Part shown: positions 28,212 to 36,500 of the stretch, piece by piece
Numbering within the stretch: the stretch's first letter is position 1
Layout: the number at the start of each line of letters is the position of its first letter
Source: Xylanimonas protaetiae
GTDB lineage: Bacteria > Actinomycetota > Actinomycetes > Actinomycetales > Cellulomonadaceae
Assembly: GCF_004135385.1 (NCBI RefSeq)
Contig: NZ_CP035493.1
Span: 2,857,440 to 2,921,439, forward strand
Direction: 5' to 3'
Length of the DNA: 64,000 nucleotides
Notes under the pieces: model-generated
Told to the model about the DNA's origin: nothing
Seen by the model: only the letters and a program-made list of their open reading frames with translations
The model's database searches: none
Made by a program: the position numbers and the translations under genes

Positions 28212-29681
28212 ATGACCATCTCCACCACGAGGTCCGTCCCGCAGGTCGCCGTCAACGACATCGGCACCGCGGAAGACCTTCTTGCCGCCATCGACGCCAC
28301 CATCAAGAACTTCAACGATGGTGACATCGTCGAGGGCACGATCGTCAAGGTCGACCGCGACGAGGTCCTCCTCGACATCGGCTACAAGACCGAGGGTGTG
28401 ATCCCCTCGCGCGAGCTGTCCATCAAGCACGACGTCGACCCGTCCGAGGTCGTCAACCTCGGTGACGTCGTCGAGGCCCTGGTCCTCCAGAAGGAGGACA
28501 AGGAGGGTCGCCTGATCCTGTCCAAGAAGCGCGCCCAGTACGAGCGCGCCTGGGGCACGATCGAGAAGATCAAGGAGGAGGACGGCGTCGTCACCGGCAC
28601 CGTCATCGAGGTCGTCAAGGGCGGCCTCATCCTCGACATCGGTCTTCGCGGCTTCCTCCCCGCCTCGCTCGTGGAGATGCGTCGTGTCCGCGACCTCCTG
28701 CCGTACGTCGGCAAGGAGATCGAGGCCAAGATCATCGAGCTCGACAAGAACCGCAACAACGTCGTCCTCTCGCGCCGTGCCTGGCTCGAGCAGACGCAGT
28801 CCGAGGTGCGCTCGACCTTCCTGCAGACCCTGCAGAAGGGCCAGGTCCGCCCCGGTGTGGTCTCGTCGATCGTCAACTTCGGTGCGTTCGTGGACCTCGG
28901 CGGCGTCGACGGCCTCGTCCACGTCTCCGAGCTGTCGTGGAAGCACATCGACCACCCGTCCGAGGTCGTCGAGGTCGGCCAGGAGGTCACCGTCGAGGTT
29001 CTCGACGTCGACTTCGACCGCGAGCGTGTCTCCCTGTCGCTGAAGGCGACGCAGGAGGACCCGTGGCAGACCTTCGCCCGCACCCACGCCATCGGCCAGG
29101 TCGTGCCGGGCAAGGTCACCAAGCTCGTCCCGTTCGGTGCGTTCGTGCGCGTCGAGGACGGCATCGAGGGCCTCGTGCACATCTCGGAGCTGGCCGTGCG
29201 CCACGTCGAGCTGCCGGAGCAGGTCGTCACGGTGGGCCAGGAGGTGTTCGTCAAGGTCATCGACATCGACCTGGAGCGCCGCCGCATCTCGCTGTCGCTC
29301 AAGCAGGCCAACGAGGGTGTGGACCCGGAGTCCGAGGACTTCGACCCCGCGCTCTACGGCATGGCCGCCGAGTACGACGAGAACGGCGAGTACAAGTACC
29401 CCGAGGGCTTCGACCCGGAGACCAACGAGTGGCTCGAGGGCTTCGAGGCGCAGCGCGAGGCCTGGGAGGCCGAGTACGCCAAGGCGCACGAGCGTTGGAC
29501 GGCTCACCGCGAGCAGGTGCGTGCGGCCTACGCCGCCGACGCCGACGCGGCTGCCGACACGGGTGCGGCTCCGGCCGGCGCGTCGTCCTACTCCTCGGCC
29601 GCCCCGGCCGCCGAGGCCACGGGCACGCTCGCTTCGGACGAGGCGCTCGCCGCGCTTCGCGAGAAGCTCACGGGCAACTGA
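28212..29681 (+). CDS. rpsA: 30S ribosomal protein S1
   Basis: A 489-residue S1 with four S1 RNA-binding domains (about residues 34-107, 122-193, 208-280 and 293-367), as in other actinobacteria, instead of the six of E. coli. The third and fourth have the sharpest motifs, NFGAFVDLGGVDGLVHVSEL and PFGAFVRVEDGIEGLVHISE. The remaining 120 residues form an acidic then Ala-rich tail without a fold I recognise. S1 helps load mRNAs with structured leaders; leaderless mRNAs, common in this window, do not need it. The gene is monocistronic between an inverted-repeat promoter and a strong terminator. Confidence 0.96.
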   Translation: MTISTTRSVPQVAVNDIGTAEDLLAAIDATIKNFNDGDIVEGTIVKVDRDEVLLDIGYKTEGVIPSRELSIKHDVDPSEVVNLGDVVEALVLQKEDKEGRLILSKKRAQYERAWGTIEKIKEEDGVVTGTVIEVVKGGLILDIGLRGFLPASLVEMRRVRDLLPYVGKEIEAKIIELDKNRNNVVLSRRAWLEQTQSEVRSTFLQTLQKGQVRPGVVSSIVNFGAFVDLGGVDGLVHVSELSWKHIDHPSEVVEVGQEVTVEVLDVDFDRERVSLSLKATQEDPWQTFARTHAIGQVVPGKVTKLVPFGAFVRVEDGIEGLVHISELAVRHVELPEQVVTVGQEVFVKVIDIDLERRRISLSLKQANEGVDPESEDFDPALYGMAAEYDENGEYKYPEGFDPETNEWLEGFEAQREAWEAEYAKAHERWTAHREQVRAAYAADADAAADTGAAPAGASSYSSAAPAAEATGTLASDEALAALREKLTGN

Positions 29682-29720
29682 TCACCGCGCAGACAACGGC
29701 TCGGAAGATCGCCTGATCGC

Positions 29721-29758
29721 ACGGAGGCCCGTCACCCCTCGGGGTGGCGGGCCTCCGT
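29721..29758 (+). terminator. Strong hairpin terminator after rpsA
   Basis: An 18-bp arm (29721-29738) pairs with 29741-29758 with one G-T wobble. It lies 40 nt after the rpsA stop and just before the promoter of the NUDIX gene. Confidence 0.85.
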
Positions 29759-29793
29759 CGTGCCCGGGTCCGCGCCCGGCCTAGGGTGGGCGC

Positions 29794-30345
29794 ATGGCCT
29801 GGACCACCCGCACCTCCCGCACGGCGTACGAGAACCGCTGGATCCGCGTCCGGGAGGACGAGGTGGTCATGCCGGACGGGCACGACGGCGTCTACGGCGT
29901 CGTCGAGCTGCGGAACGAGGCGGTATTCGTCGTCGCGCTCGACGACGAGGACCGCGTGCTGCTGGTCGACGTCGACCGGTACACCGTGGGACGGTCGCTC
30001 GAGGTGGTGGCCGGCGGGTCCGACGGCGACGACCCGCTCGTCGCGGCGCAGCGCGAGCTGCGCGAGGAGGCGGGCCTGGAGGCCGCCACGTGGGTGAGGA
30101 TCGGGGCGATGGACGCCCTCAACGGCGTGTGCGTCGCGCCCGAGGTCGTGTTCCTGGCCCGCGGGCTGCGTCCGGCCGTGTCGGCCGAGGAGCTCGCGGC
30201 CACGCACGCGGAGGAGGGCATCGCCGCGACCCGGTGGGTGCCGTTCCCCGAGGTGCTGGGCATGGTCGCGCGCGGGGAGATCCGCGACGGCGAGACGATG
30301 GCGGCGCTCGCGCTCGCGGGCGTCCGCCTCGGACGGTTCCGGTAG
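29794..30345 (+). CDS. NUDIX hydrolase, ADP-ribose pyrophosphatase-like
   Basis: A 183-residue NUDIX protein. The NUDIX box reads GGSDGDDPLVAAQRELREEA (near residue 71), keeping the REXXEE metal ligands. Segments before and after resemble ADP-sugar pyrophosphatases (YENRWIRVREDEV; ALNGVCVAPEVVFLARGL). It probably hydrolyses ADP-ribose or a similar nucleotide sugar; the substrate is not certain. ATG with TAGGGT (29782-29787) 6 nt upstream is a leaderless start. The next gene follows by 9 nt with a GGGAGG ribosome binding site. Confidence 0.85.
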   Translation: MAWTTRTSRTAYENRWIRVREDEVVMPDGHDGVYGVVELRNEAVFVVALDDEDRVLLVDVDRYTVGRSLEVVAGGSDGDDPLVAAQRELREEAGLEAATWVRIGAMDALNGVCVAPEVVFLARGLRPAVSAEELAATHAEEGIAATRWVPFPEVLGMVARGEIRDGETMAALALAGVRLGRFR

Positions 30346-30354
30346 GGAGGCACG

Positions 30355-31245
30355 ATGGACGTCGCCGTCTCCGGCGCGAGCGGCCTCGTCGGGTCGGCGC
30401 TGCGCGCGTCGCTCGAGGCCGACGGGCACCGGGTGCTGCCGCTGCTGCGGCCCGGGCGGCCCGGGCGGGGCATCGCGTGGGACCCTGCCCGCGGCACCAT
30501 CGACGCCCGCGCGCTCGACGGGCTGGACGCCGTCGTGCACCTGGCGGGCGAAGGCGTGGCCTCGGGGCCGTGGACCGCCCGGCACCGCGAGGCGGTGCTG
30601 CGCAGCCGCGTCGACGGGACCACGCTGCTCGCGACGGCGCTCGCGGGCCTCGACCGGCCGCCACGCGTGCTCGTCTCGGGGTCCGCGATCGGGTACTACG
30701 GCACGCGCGGCGACGAGCTGCTCACGGAGCGGTCGCGGGCCGGGCACGACTTCCTCGCCGGGGTGTGCGTCGCCTGGGAGGCGGCGACGGCCGCGGCCGA
30801 GGCGGCGGGGATCCGGACGGTGCGGGCGCGCACCGGCATGGTGCTCGCCCCGCGCGGGGGAGCGCTGGGCCCGCAGCGGGCCCTGTTCCGGGCCGGGCTG
30901 GGCGCCAAGGCGGGGCGCGGGACGCAGTGGGTGTCCTGGATCCACCTCGACGACGAGGTCGGCGCCATCCGGCATGCGATCGAGCACGACGACGTCGCCG
31001 GGCCCGTGAACCTGACGGCCCCGGGGCCGGTGACCAACGCCGCGTTCGCGCGCGCGTTCGCCGCCTCGTTCGGGCGGCGGGCGCGGCTCACGATCCCGCG
31101 CGTGGCGACCGCGCTGCCGTTCGGCGTCGGGCCGCTGGTGGACTCGCTGCTGTTCGCGAGCCAGCGTGTGGTGCCGGAGGTGCTGGAGCGGTCCGGGTAC
31201 GCGTTCCGCCACCCGGAGCTGGGCGAGGCGCTCGCGCACGTGTGA
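30355..31245 (+). CDS. TIGR01777 family NAD(P)-dependent epimerase (SDR39U1-like)
   Basis: A 296-residue extended short-chain dehydrogenase. The dinucleotide motif VSGASGLVGSAL is at residues 5-16. VLVSGSAIGYYGTRGDELLTE contains the YYG segment typical of TIGR01777. The C-terminal domain ends with ASQRVVPEVLERSGYAFRHP, the DUF1731-type tail. The reaction is unknown; some members are annotated as cell-division inhibitor SulA-like, which is misleading. It is cotranscribed with the NUDIX gene and convergent with an ABC exporter gene across a repeat cassette. Confidence 0.85.
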   Translation: MDVAVSGASGLVGSALRASLEADGHRVLPLLRPGRPGRGIAWDPARGTIDARALDGLDAVVHLAGEGVASGPWTARHREAVLRSRVDGTTLLATALAGLDRPPRVLVSGSAIGYYGTRGDELLTERSRAGHDFLAGVCVAWEAATAAAEAAGIRTVRARTGMVLAPRGGALGPQRALFRAGLGAKAGRGTQWVSWIHLDDEVGAIRHAIEHDDVAGPVNLTAPGPVTNAAFARAFAASFGRRARLTIPRVATALPFGVGPLVDSLLFASQRVVPEVLERSGYAFRHPELGEALAHV

Positions 31246-31323
31246 CGGCCCGACGCCGGGCGGCTTCGGGGCGGCGGCTCCGGGGCGGCGGACCGTGGTT
31301 GGCGGGCTGGCCGGGCCGCCGAC

Positions 31324-31430
31324 GATCGGAACGTGCGGTTCGGATCGAAGCGTGCGGTTCATTGCACGTTCCGATCCGAATGCCACGCTCCGATCGGTGC
31401 CCAGTGCCCGGTGCCCAGTGCCCGGTGCCG
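31324..31430. repeat. Composite direct/inverted repeat cassette
   Basis: Four copies of a 13-nt unit occur: GATCGGAACGTGC (31324-31336), GATCGAAGCGTGC (31343-31355), then inverted copies at 31364-31376 (perfect complement of the first) and 31383-31395. They are followed by a 14-nt tandem repeat, GTGCCCAGTGCCCG, at 31397-31410 and 31411-31424. The cassette lies between two convergent genes and may act as terminator or be a dispersed repeat. Confidence 0.8.
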
Positions 31431-31440
31431 CCCAGCGGCG

Positions 31441-33312
31441 TCAGGCCGCCGTCAGCGCGTCTGCGAACTGCGTCGCATGGAGCGTCGCGTAGAGGCCGCC
31501 CGCGGCGAGCAGCTCCTCGTGCGTGCCCTGTTCGACGGCGCGGCCGTCGTCGAGCACGACGATGAGGTCCGCGGCACGGACGGTCGAGAGCCGGTGGGCG
31601 ATCACCAGGGACGTGCGTCCGTGCAGTGCGGTGTCGAGGGCGGCCTGGACGACGGCCTCGGACTCGGAGTCGAGGTGGGCGGTGGCCTCGTCGAGGACGA
31701 CGACGTCGGGGGCCTTGAGCAGGAGGCGGGCGATGGCGAGTCGCTGGCGCTCGCCGCCGGAGAGGCGGTAGCCGCGGTCGCCGACGACCGTGTCGAGGCC
31801 CTCGGGGAGCGAGGTCACGAGGTCCCAGACGTGGGCGCCGCGCAGCGCGTCCTCCAGCTCGCGGTCCGTGGCGGTCGGCCGGGCGTAGCGGAGGTTCGCC
31901 GCGATGGTGTCGTGGAAGAGGTGCGCCTCCTGGGAGACGACGCCCACCGTGTCGCGCAGCGAGGACAGCGTCACGCCGCGCAGGTCCTGCCCGGCGATGC
32001 GGACCGACCCGTCCGTGGGGTCGTACATGCGGGTCACGAGCTGCGAGACCGTCGTCTTGCCGGCGCCCGAGGGGCCGACCAGCGCGACCATCGCGCCCGC
32101 GGGGACCGAGAACGAGACGGACCGGAGGGTGTCGTCGGTGGCGTCGCGCCGCGGGGCGGCGACGGCCTCGAGCGAGGCCAGCGACACCTCGGACGCGCTC
32201 GGGTACCGGAACCGCACGCCGTCGAGGCTGAGCGACGCGCCGCGCGCGGCGACGTCGAGGCGCAGGTCGCGAGCGGCAGGGCGCTCCGCGACCGACGGCT
32301 CAAGGTCCAGCACCTCGAGCACGCGCTCGAACGACACGAGCGCCGTCATGACGTCCACCTGGACGTTGCTCATCGAGGTGATGGGCCCGTACAGGCGTCC
32401 GAGGAGCGACGTCAGGGCGATGACGACGCCGACGGTCAGCTCGCCGCGGATGGCCTGGAGCCCGCCGACCCCGTAGACGACGGCGACCGCGACGGACGCG
32501 ACGGTGGACAGCCCGAGGCGGAACCAGGTGGAGAACATGGCCCGCCGGACCGAGAGGGCGCGCTGTGCGGCGACGGTCTCGCGGAACTGGGCGGACTCGC
32601 GCTCCGGGTCGCCGAAGATCTTGGCGAGGTGCGCGCCCGCCACGTTGAACCGCTCGTTCATGAGCTGGGAGGTGTCGGCGGACAGGTCGTAGCCCTGCCG
32701 CTGCATGGCCGCCAGGCGGCGTCCCATGAACCGGGCGGGCAGCACGAACACGGGGAGCAGCACGAGCGAGAGCAGCGTGAGCCGCCACGACATCGCGATC
32801 ATCGCGGCGAGCGTGAAGGTGATGGTCAGGGCGTTGGAGACGACGGTCTGGAGCGTCGACGTGAAGGCCGACTGGGCGCCGTTGACGTCGCCGTTGAGCC
32901 GCTGCACCAGCGCGCCGGTGCGCGTGCGGGCGAAGAAGGCGAGCGGCATGCGCTGCACGTGGTCGAACACGGCGGTGCGCAGGTCGAGGACGATGCCCTC
33001 GGAGATCGCGGTGGAGACGTAGCGCTGGGCGAGCGTCAGCCCGGCGGATGCGACCGCGAGCAGGGCGGCGGTGGTCGCCATCGTCACGACGACGCCGCGG
33101 TCGCCGCCGGCGATGCCGTCGTCGATCAGCCGGCGGAAGATCAGCGGGCCGGCCGCGCCGGCGGCCGCGCTGACGGTGAGGATGAGCAGGAAGACGGCGA
33201 GCCGGCCCCGGTAGGGGCGGGCGAAGGTGAGAGCGCGCGGGAGCGTCCCACGGGCGAGCTTGTGGTCCTTGACGGACGGGTCCTGGGTGAAGGTGCGCAT
33301 GCCGCGGGGCAT
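31441..33312 (-). CDS. ABC multidrug-type exporter half-transporter, paralogue A
   Basis: A 623-residue ABC exporter half-transporter: six-helix membrane domain (about residues 35-330) and an ATPase domain with Walker A GPSGAGKTT, signature LSGGE, Walker B VVVLDEATAHLD and switch His in IAHRLSTV. All catalytic residues are canonical, unlike the pair at 0.5-4 kb. ATG 33312 is supported by AGGAGG 6 nt upstream. It lies downstream of paralogue B in the same orientation (91 nt between them), so both may work as a homodimer each or as one heterodimer. Part of its ATPase coding DNA is nearly identical to that of B, pointing to gene conversion. Drug or lipid export is the usual role; substrate not shown. 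Confidence 0.9.
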   Translation of the reverse strand: MPRGMRTFTQDPSVKDHKLARGTLPRALTFARPYRGRLAVFLLILTVSAAAGAAGPLIFRRLIDDGIAGGDRGVVVTMATTAALLAVASAGLTLAQRYVSTAISEGIVLDLRTAVFDHVQRMPLAFFARTRTGALVQRLNGDVNGAQSAFTSTLQTVVSNALTITFTLAAMIAMSWRLTLLSLVLLPVFVLPARFMGRRLAAMQRQGYDLSADTSQLMNERFNVAGAHLAKIFGDPERESAQFRETVAAQRALSVRRAMFSTWFRLGLSTVASVAVAVVYGVGGLQAIRGELTVGVVIALTSLLGRLYGPITSMSNVQVDVMTALVSFERVLEVLDLEPSVAERPAARDLRLDVAARGASLSLDGVRFRYPSASEVSLASLEAVAAPRRDATDDTLRSVSFSVPAGAMVALVGPSGAGKTTVSQLVTRMYDPTDGSVRIAGQDLRGVTLSSLRDTVGVVSQEAHLFHDTIAANLRYARPTATDRELEDALRGAHVWDLVTSLPEGLDTVVGDRGYRLSGGERQRLAIARLLLKAPDVVVLDEATAHLDSESEAVVQAALDTALHGRTSLVIAHRLSTVRAADLIVVLDDGRAVEQGTHEELLAAGGLYATLHATQFADALTAA

Positions 33313-33341
33313 CGGGCCTCCTGGGGTGTCGGGGAACGAGA

Positions 33342-33368
33342 GTGCTGAGTGATACTCACGATGAGCAC
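33342..33368. promoter_or_regulatory. Operator-like palindrome upstream of ABC paralogue A
   Basis: TGAGT-GAT-ACTCA (33346-33358) lies between the two ABC genes, flanked by GTGCT and AGCAC. It overlaps a reverse-strand -10 candidate TATCAC (33354-33349). It may be a second site for the neighbouring MarR protein. Confidence 0.35.
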
Positions 33369-33403
33369 AACTCAGGAAACCCGCCGTCTATTCCCGACCG
33401 GAC

Positions 33404-35317
33404 TCAGCTGCCCGCGGGGGCCGGGTTCGCGAACTGCGTCCCGTAGAGCTCCGCGTACAGCCCACCCGCGGCGAGCAGCTCGAGGTGCGTGCCCTGCTCG
33501 ACGACGCGGCCTTCGTCGAGCACGACGATGAGGTCCGCGTCGCGCACCGTGGACAGGCGGTGGGCGATGACCAGCGAGGTGCGTCCGTGCAGTGCGGTGT
33601 CGAGGGCGGCCTGGACGGCGGCCTCGGACTCGGAGTCGAGGTGGGCGGTGGCCTCGTCGAGGACGACGACGTCGGGGGCCTTGAGCAGGAGGCGGGCGAT
33701 GGCGAGTCGCTGGCGCTCGCCGCCGGAGAGGCGGTAGCCGCGGTCGCCGACGACCGTGTCGAGGCCCTCGGGGAGCGAGGCCACGAGGTCCCAGATGTGG
33801 GCGCCGCGCAGCGCGCCCTCGAGCTCCGGGTCCGTCGCCGACGGCCGGGCGTAGCGCAGGTTGCCGGCGATCGTGTCGTGGAACAGGTGTGCCTCCTGCG
33901 AGACGACGCCGACCGTCGCCCGGAGCGAGGCGAGCGTCACGGACCGCAGGTCCAGCCCGGCGATCCGGACGGTGCCCTCCGTCGGGTCGTACATGCGCGA
34001 GACGAGCTGCGAGATCGTCGTCTTGCCCGCGCCGGACGGCCCTACGAGCGCGACCATGGCCCCGGCGGGCACGGCGAACGACACGGATCGCAGCGTCTCG
34101 GACGTCGGGTCGGTACGGAGCGTGGCGACGGACTCGAGCGACGCGAGGGAGACCTCGTCGGCGCGCGGGTAGCGGAACGTGACGCACTCCAGGGCGACGG
34201 ACGCCCCACGGGCGGCGACGGCGGTGCGCAGCGAGACGGCGTCGGGGCGGTCGGCGACCGACGGCTCCAGGTCCAGCACCTCGAGCACGCGCTCGAACGA
34301 CACGAGCGCCGTCATGACGTCCACCTGCACGTTGCTCATCGCCGTCAGCGGCCCGTAGAGCCGGCCCAGGTACGACGCCATGGCGACGACGATGCCCACC
34401 GTGAGCTCGCCGCGGACGGCCTGCACGCCGCCCAGGCCGTAGACGAGCGCGATGGCGACGGAGGCGACCGTGACGAGCCCGACGCGGAACCACGTCGCGT
34501 ACAGGGCCTGGCGCACGCCGACGTCGCGGAGCTTGGCGGCGGCGTCCGTGTAGAGGGCGGACTCGCGCTCGGGGTCGCCGAAGACCTTCGCCAGGTGCGC
34601 GCCCGTGACGTTGAAGCGCTCGTTCATGAGCTGGCCGGCGTCGGCGTTGAGCTCGTACCCGCGGCGGGCGAGGTCCGCCAGGCGTCGTCCGACGAACCGG
34701 GCGGGCAGCACGAACGCGGGCACGAGCACGAGCGCCACCAGCGTGAGCCGCCACGACATCGCGAACATCGCGCCGAGCGTGAAGACGACCGTGAGCCCGT
34801 TCGAGACGACGTTCTGGAGCGTGGAGGTGAAGGCCTGCTGGGCGCCGAGCACGTCGCCGTTGAGGCGCTGCACGAGGGCGCCCGTGCGCGTGCGGCTGAA
34901 GAACGCGAGCGGCATGCGCTGGACGTGGTCGAACACCGCGGTGCGCAGGTCGAGGATGAGGCCCTCGCCGACCGTCGCGGAGAGGAACCGCTCCGCGACG
35001 GAGAGCCCGGCGGACACGAGCGCGAGGATCGCGGCGGCCGCGGCGAGCCCGACGACCAGGGGCGTGTCGCCCTCGGCGATGCCGTGGTCGATGAGGTAGC
35101 GGAAGAGCATCGGGGTGGCCGCGCCGGCGGCGGCGTCGATCACTAGGAGGCCCAGGAAGACGGCCAGCCGCCGCCGGTAGGGGCGGGCGAAGTGCAGCAC
35201 CCGCCTGAGCGTGTCCCGCGTCAGCCGGTGGTCGGTGACCGAGGAGTCCTGCATGTACGACCGCAGCCCGCGGCCCCCGCCCATGCCGAGCCCGGCGCCC
35301 GGGGTGTGCATCGTCAT
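33404..35317 (-). CDS. ABC multidrug-type exporter half-transporter, paralogue B
   Basis: A 637-residue ABC half-transporter closely related to paralogue A, with the same motifs (GPSGAGKTT, LSGGE, VVVLDEATAHLD, IAHRLSTV). A Gly- and Met-rich N-terminal stretch of about 20 residues precedes the first helix. Start MTMHTPG at 35317 is chosen because TATGCT (35331-35326) sits 8 nt upstream on the reverse strand, the leaderless layout; the frame is open further upstream but runs into the divergent MarR gene. The MarR gene, 57 nt away and divergent, probably regulates it. A multidrug or toxic-compound exporter is the best guess. Confidence 0.9.
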   Translation of the reverse strand: MTMHTPGAGLGMGGGRGLRSYMQDSSVTDHRLTRDTLRRVLHFARPYRRRLAVFLGLLVIDAAAGAATPMLFRYLIDHGIAEGDTPLVVGLAAAAAILALVSAGLSVAERFLSATVGEGLILDLRTAVFDHVQRMPLAFFSRTRTGALVQRLNGDVLGAQQAFTSTLQNVVSNGLTVVFTLGAMFAMSWRLTLVALVLVPAFVLPARFVGRRLADLARRGYELNADAGQLMNERFNVTGAHLAKVFGDPERESALYTDAAAKLRDVGVRQALYATWFRVGLVTVASVAIALVYGLGGVQAVRGELTVGIVVAMASYLGRLYGPLTAMSNVQVDVMTALVSFERVLEVLDLEPSVADRPDAVSLRTAVAARGASVALECVTFRYPRADEVSLASLESVATLRTDPTSETLRSVSFAVPAGAMVALVGPSGAGKTTISQLVSRMYDPTEGTVRIAGLDLRSVTLASLRATVGVVSQEAHLFHDTIAGNLRYARPSATDPELEGALRGAHIWDLVASLPEGLDTVVGDRGYRLSGGERQRLAIARLLLKAPDVVVLDEATAHLDSESEAAVQAALDTALHGRTSLVIAHRLSTVRDADLIVVLDEGRVVEQGTHLELLAAGGLYAELYGTQFANPAPAGS

Positions 35318-35318
35318 A

Positions 35319-35367
35319 AGTAGTGAGCATACGTCACCATGTGTACTGCTCAGTAGTCGGGTAGGGT
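35319..35367. promoter_or_regulatory. Divergent promoter/operator region of MarR and ABC exporter
   Basis: AGTAGTGAGCA (35319-35329) faces TGCTCAGTAGT (35347-35357); the core TGAGCA/TGCTCA is perfectly inverted with a 17-nt spacer. The left arm covers the ABC -10 TATGCT, and the right arm lies just before the MarR -10 TAGGGT (35362-35367). A MarR dimer bound here would block both genes. Confidence 0.5.
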
Positions 35368-35374
35368 GACGTGC

Positions 35375-35791
35375 GTGACCGACCTCCGTGACGACGCCGC
35401 CGCCCTCGTCGAACAGGTGCACGCGCTCACGCGCGCGCTGCGGCGCGAGGCCGGTGCCGGGAGCCTCACCCCCGGGCAGGCCCGCCTGCTGCGCGTGCTG
35501 CACCGCGCCGGGGGACCGCTGCGCGCCGTCGACCTCGCGAACGCGCTCGAGATCGCCCCGCGCTCCGTGACCACCAAGGTGGACCAGGCCGAGGCCGACG
35601 GGCACGTGCGCCGCCTGCCCGACCCGCACGACCGCCGCGCCCGCCTCATCGAGCTCACCGACGCCGGCCGGGCCGTGCTCCACGAGCAGTGGCTGGTCCG
35701 CCAGCCGGGCGCCGCGGCCCGGCTCGCCCGGCTGGCCCCGGGCGAGCGGGCGGAGCTGCTCCGCCTGCTGGGCGCGATCACGACCGACTGA
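35375..35791 (+). CDS. MarR-family transcriptional regulator
   Basis: A 138-residue winged-helix regulator. The DNA-binding core runs from about residue 25 to 95: LTPGQARLLRVLHR, then the recognition region ANALEIAPRSVTTKVDQ and a wing with DPHDRRARLIELT. It probably represses itself and the divergent ABC exporters and releases DNA on binding a ligand. GTG 35375 is chosen because TAGGGT ends 7 nt upstream; an in-frame GTG at 35366 lies inside the box and is rejected. The ligand is unknown. Confidence 0.88.
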   Translation: MTDLRDDAAALVEQVHALTRALRREAGAGSLTPGQARLLRVLHRAGGPLRAVDLANALEIAPRSVTTKVDQAEADGHVRRLPDPHDRRARLIELTDAGRAVLHEQWLVRQPGAAARLARLAPGERAELLRLLGAITTD

Positions 35792-35855
35792 GCACGACGT
35801 CGCGCCCGTCCCTGACGGTTGAGCCCGCCTCGGGCGGCAGGGGAAGATGGTCCGC

Positions 35856-36482
35856 ATGCTGCGCATCGGCCTCACGGGCGGCATCGCCGCCGGCAAGTCC
35901 GTCGTCGAACGGCGGTTCGCCGAGCTCGGCGCCGTCGTCGTCGACTACGACCTCCTCGCGCGCGACGCCGTCGCGCCCGGCTCCGTCGGCCTCGACGAGG
36001 TGGTCGCGGCGTTCGGCCCGGACGTCCTCGCGCCCGACGGGTCGCTCGACCGGCCCGCGCTCGGCCGCCGCGTCTTCGCCGACGACGACGCCCGCCGCAC
36101 GCTCGAGGCGATCGTCCACCCCGAGGTGCGGCGGCTCGCCGCCGAGATCGAGGCCCGCGCCGTCGCCCGCGACCACCGCGCCGTCGTCGTGCACGACATC
36201 CCCCTGCTCGTCGAGGGCGAGCGCGTCGAGCACTTCGGGCTCGTCGTCGTCGTGGACGCACCTGCCGCGCTGCGCGTGCGGCGGCTCGTCGAGCGGCGGG
36301 GGATGGCCGAGGCCGACGCCCGCGCCCGCGTCGCCGCCCAGGCGACCGACGACCAGCGGCGCGCCGTCGCCGACGTCGTCCTCGACGGCACTCGCACCGA
36401 CGACGACCTGCGCGCCCAGGTCGACACGCTGTGGACACGGGTCACCGCAGAGGCCGCCGACGAGGAGCTCGTGGGCGACTGA
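35856..36482 (+). CDS. coaE: Dephospho-CoA kinase CoaE
   Basis: A 208-residue kinase that phosphorylates the ribose 3'-OH of dephospho-CoA, the last step of CoA synthesis. The P-loop GLTGGIAAGKS is at residues 5-15. The DYDLLARDAVAPGSVGL segment and HDIPLLVEG belong to the CoA-binding and lid regions. ATG 35856 is preferred to ATG 35847 because GAAGAT (35843-35848) would be the -10 box 7 nt upstream and the product then begins MLRIGLTGG. Mycobacterial CoaE has a C-terminal extension that this one lacks. Its stop lies 18 nt before pcp. Confidence 0.93.
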   Translation: MLRIGLTGGIAAGKSVVERRFAELGAVVVDYDLLARDAVAPGSVGLDEVVAAFGPDVLAPDGSLDRPALGRRVFADDDARRTLEAIVHPEVRRLAAEIEARAVARDHRAVVVHDIPLLVEGERVEHFGLVVVVDAPAALRVRRLVERRGMAEADARARVAAQATDDQRRAVADVVLDGTRTDDDLRAQVDTLWTRVTAEAADEELVGD

Positions 36483-36500
36483 CCCCGGTACCGTCCCGGC

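Noticed and set aside
31397-31424. CRISPR-like repeats at 31.4 kb
   Set aside because: Units are only 13-14 nt, adjacent or inverted, without unique spacers of constant length or cas genes.
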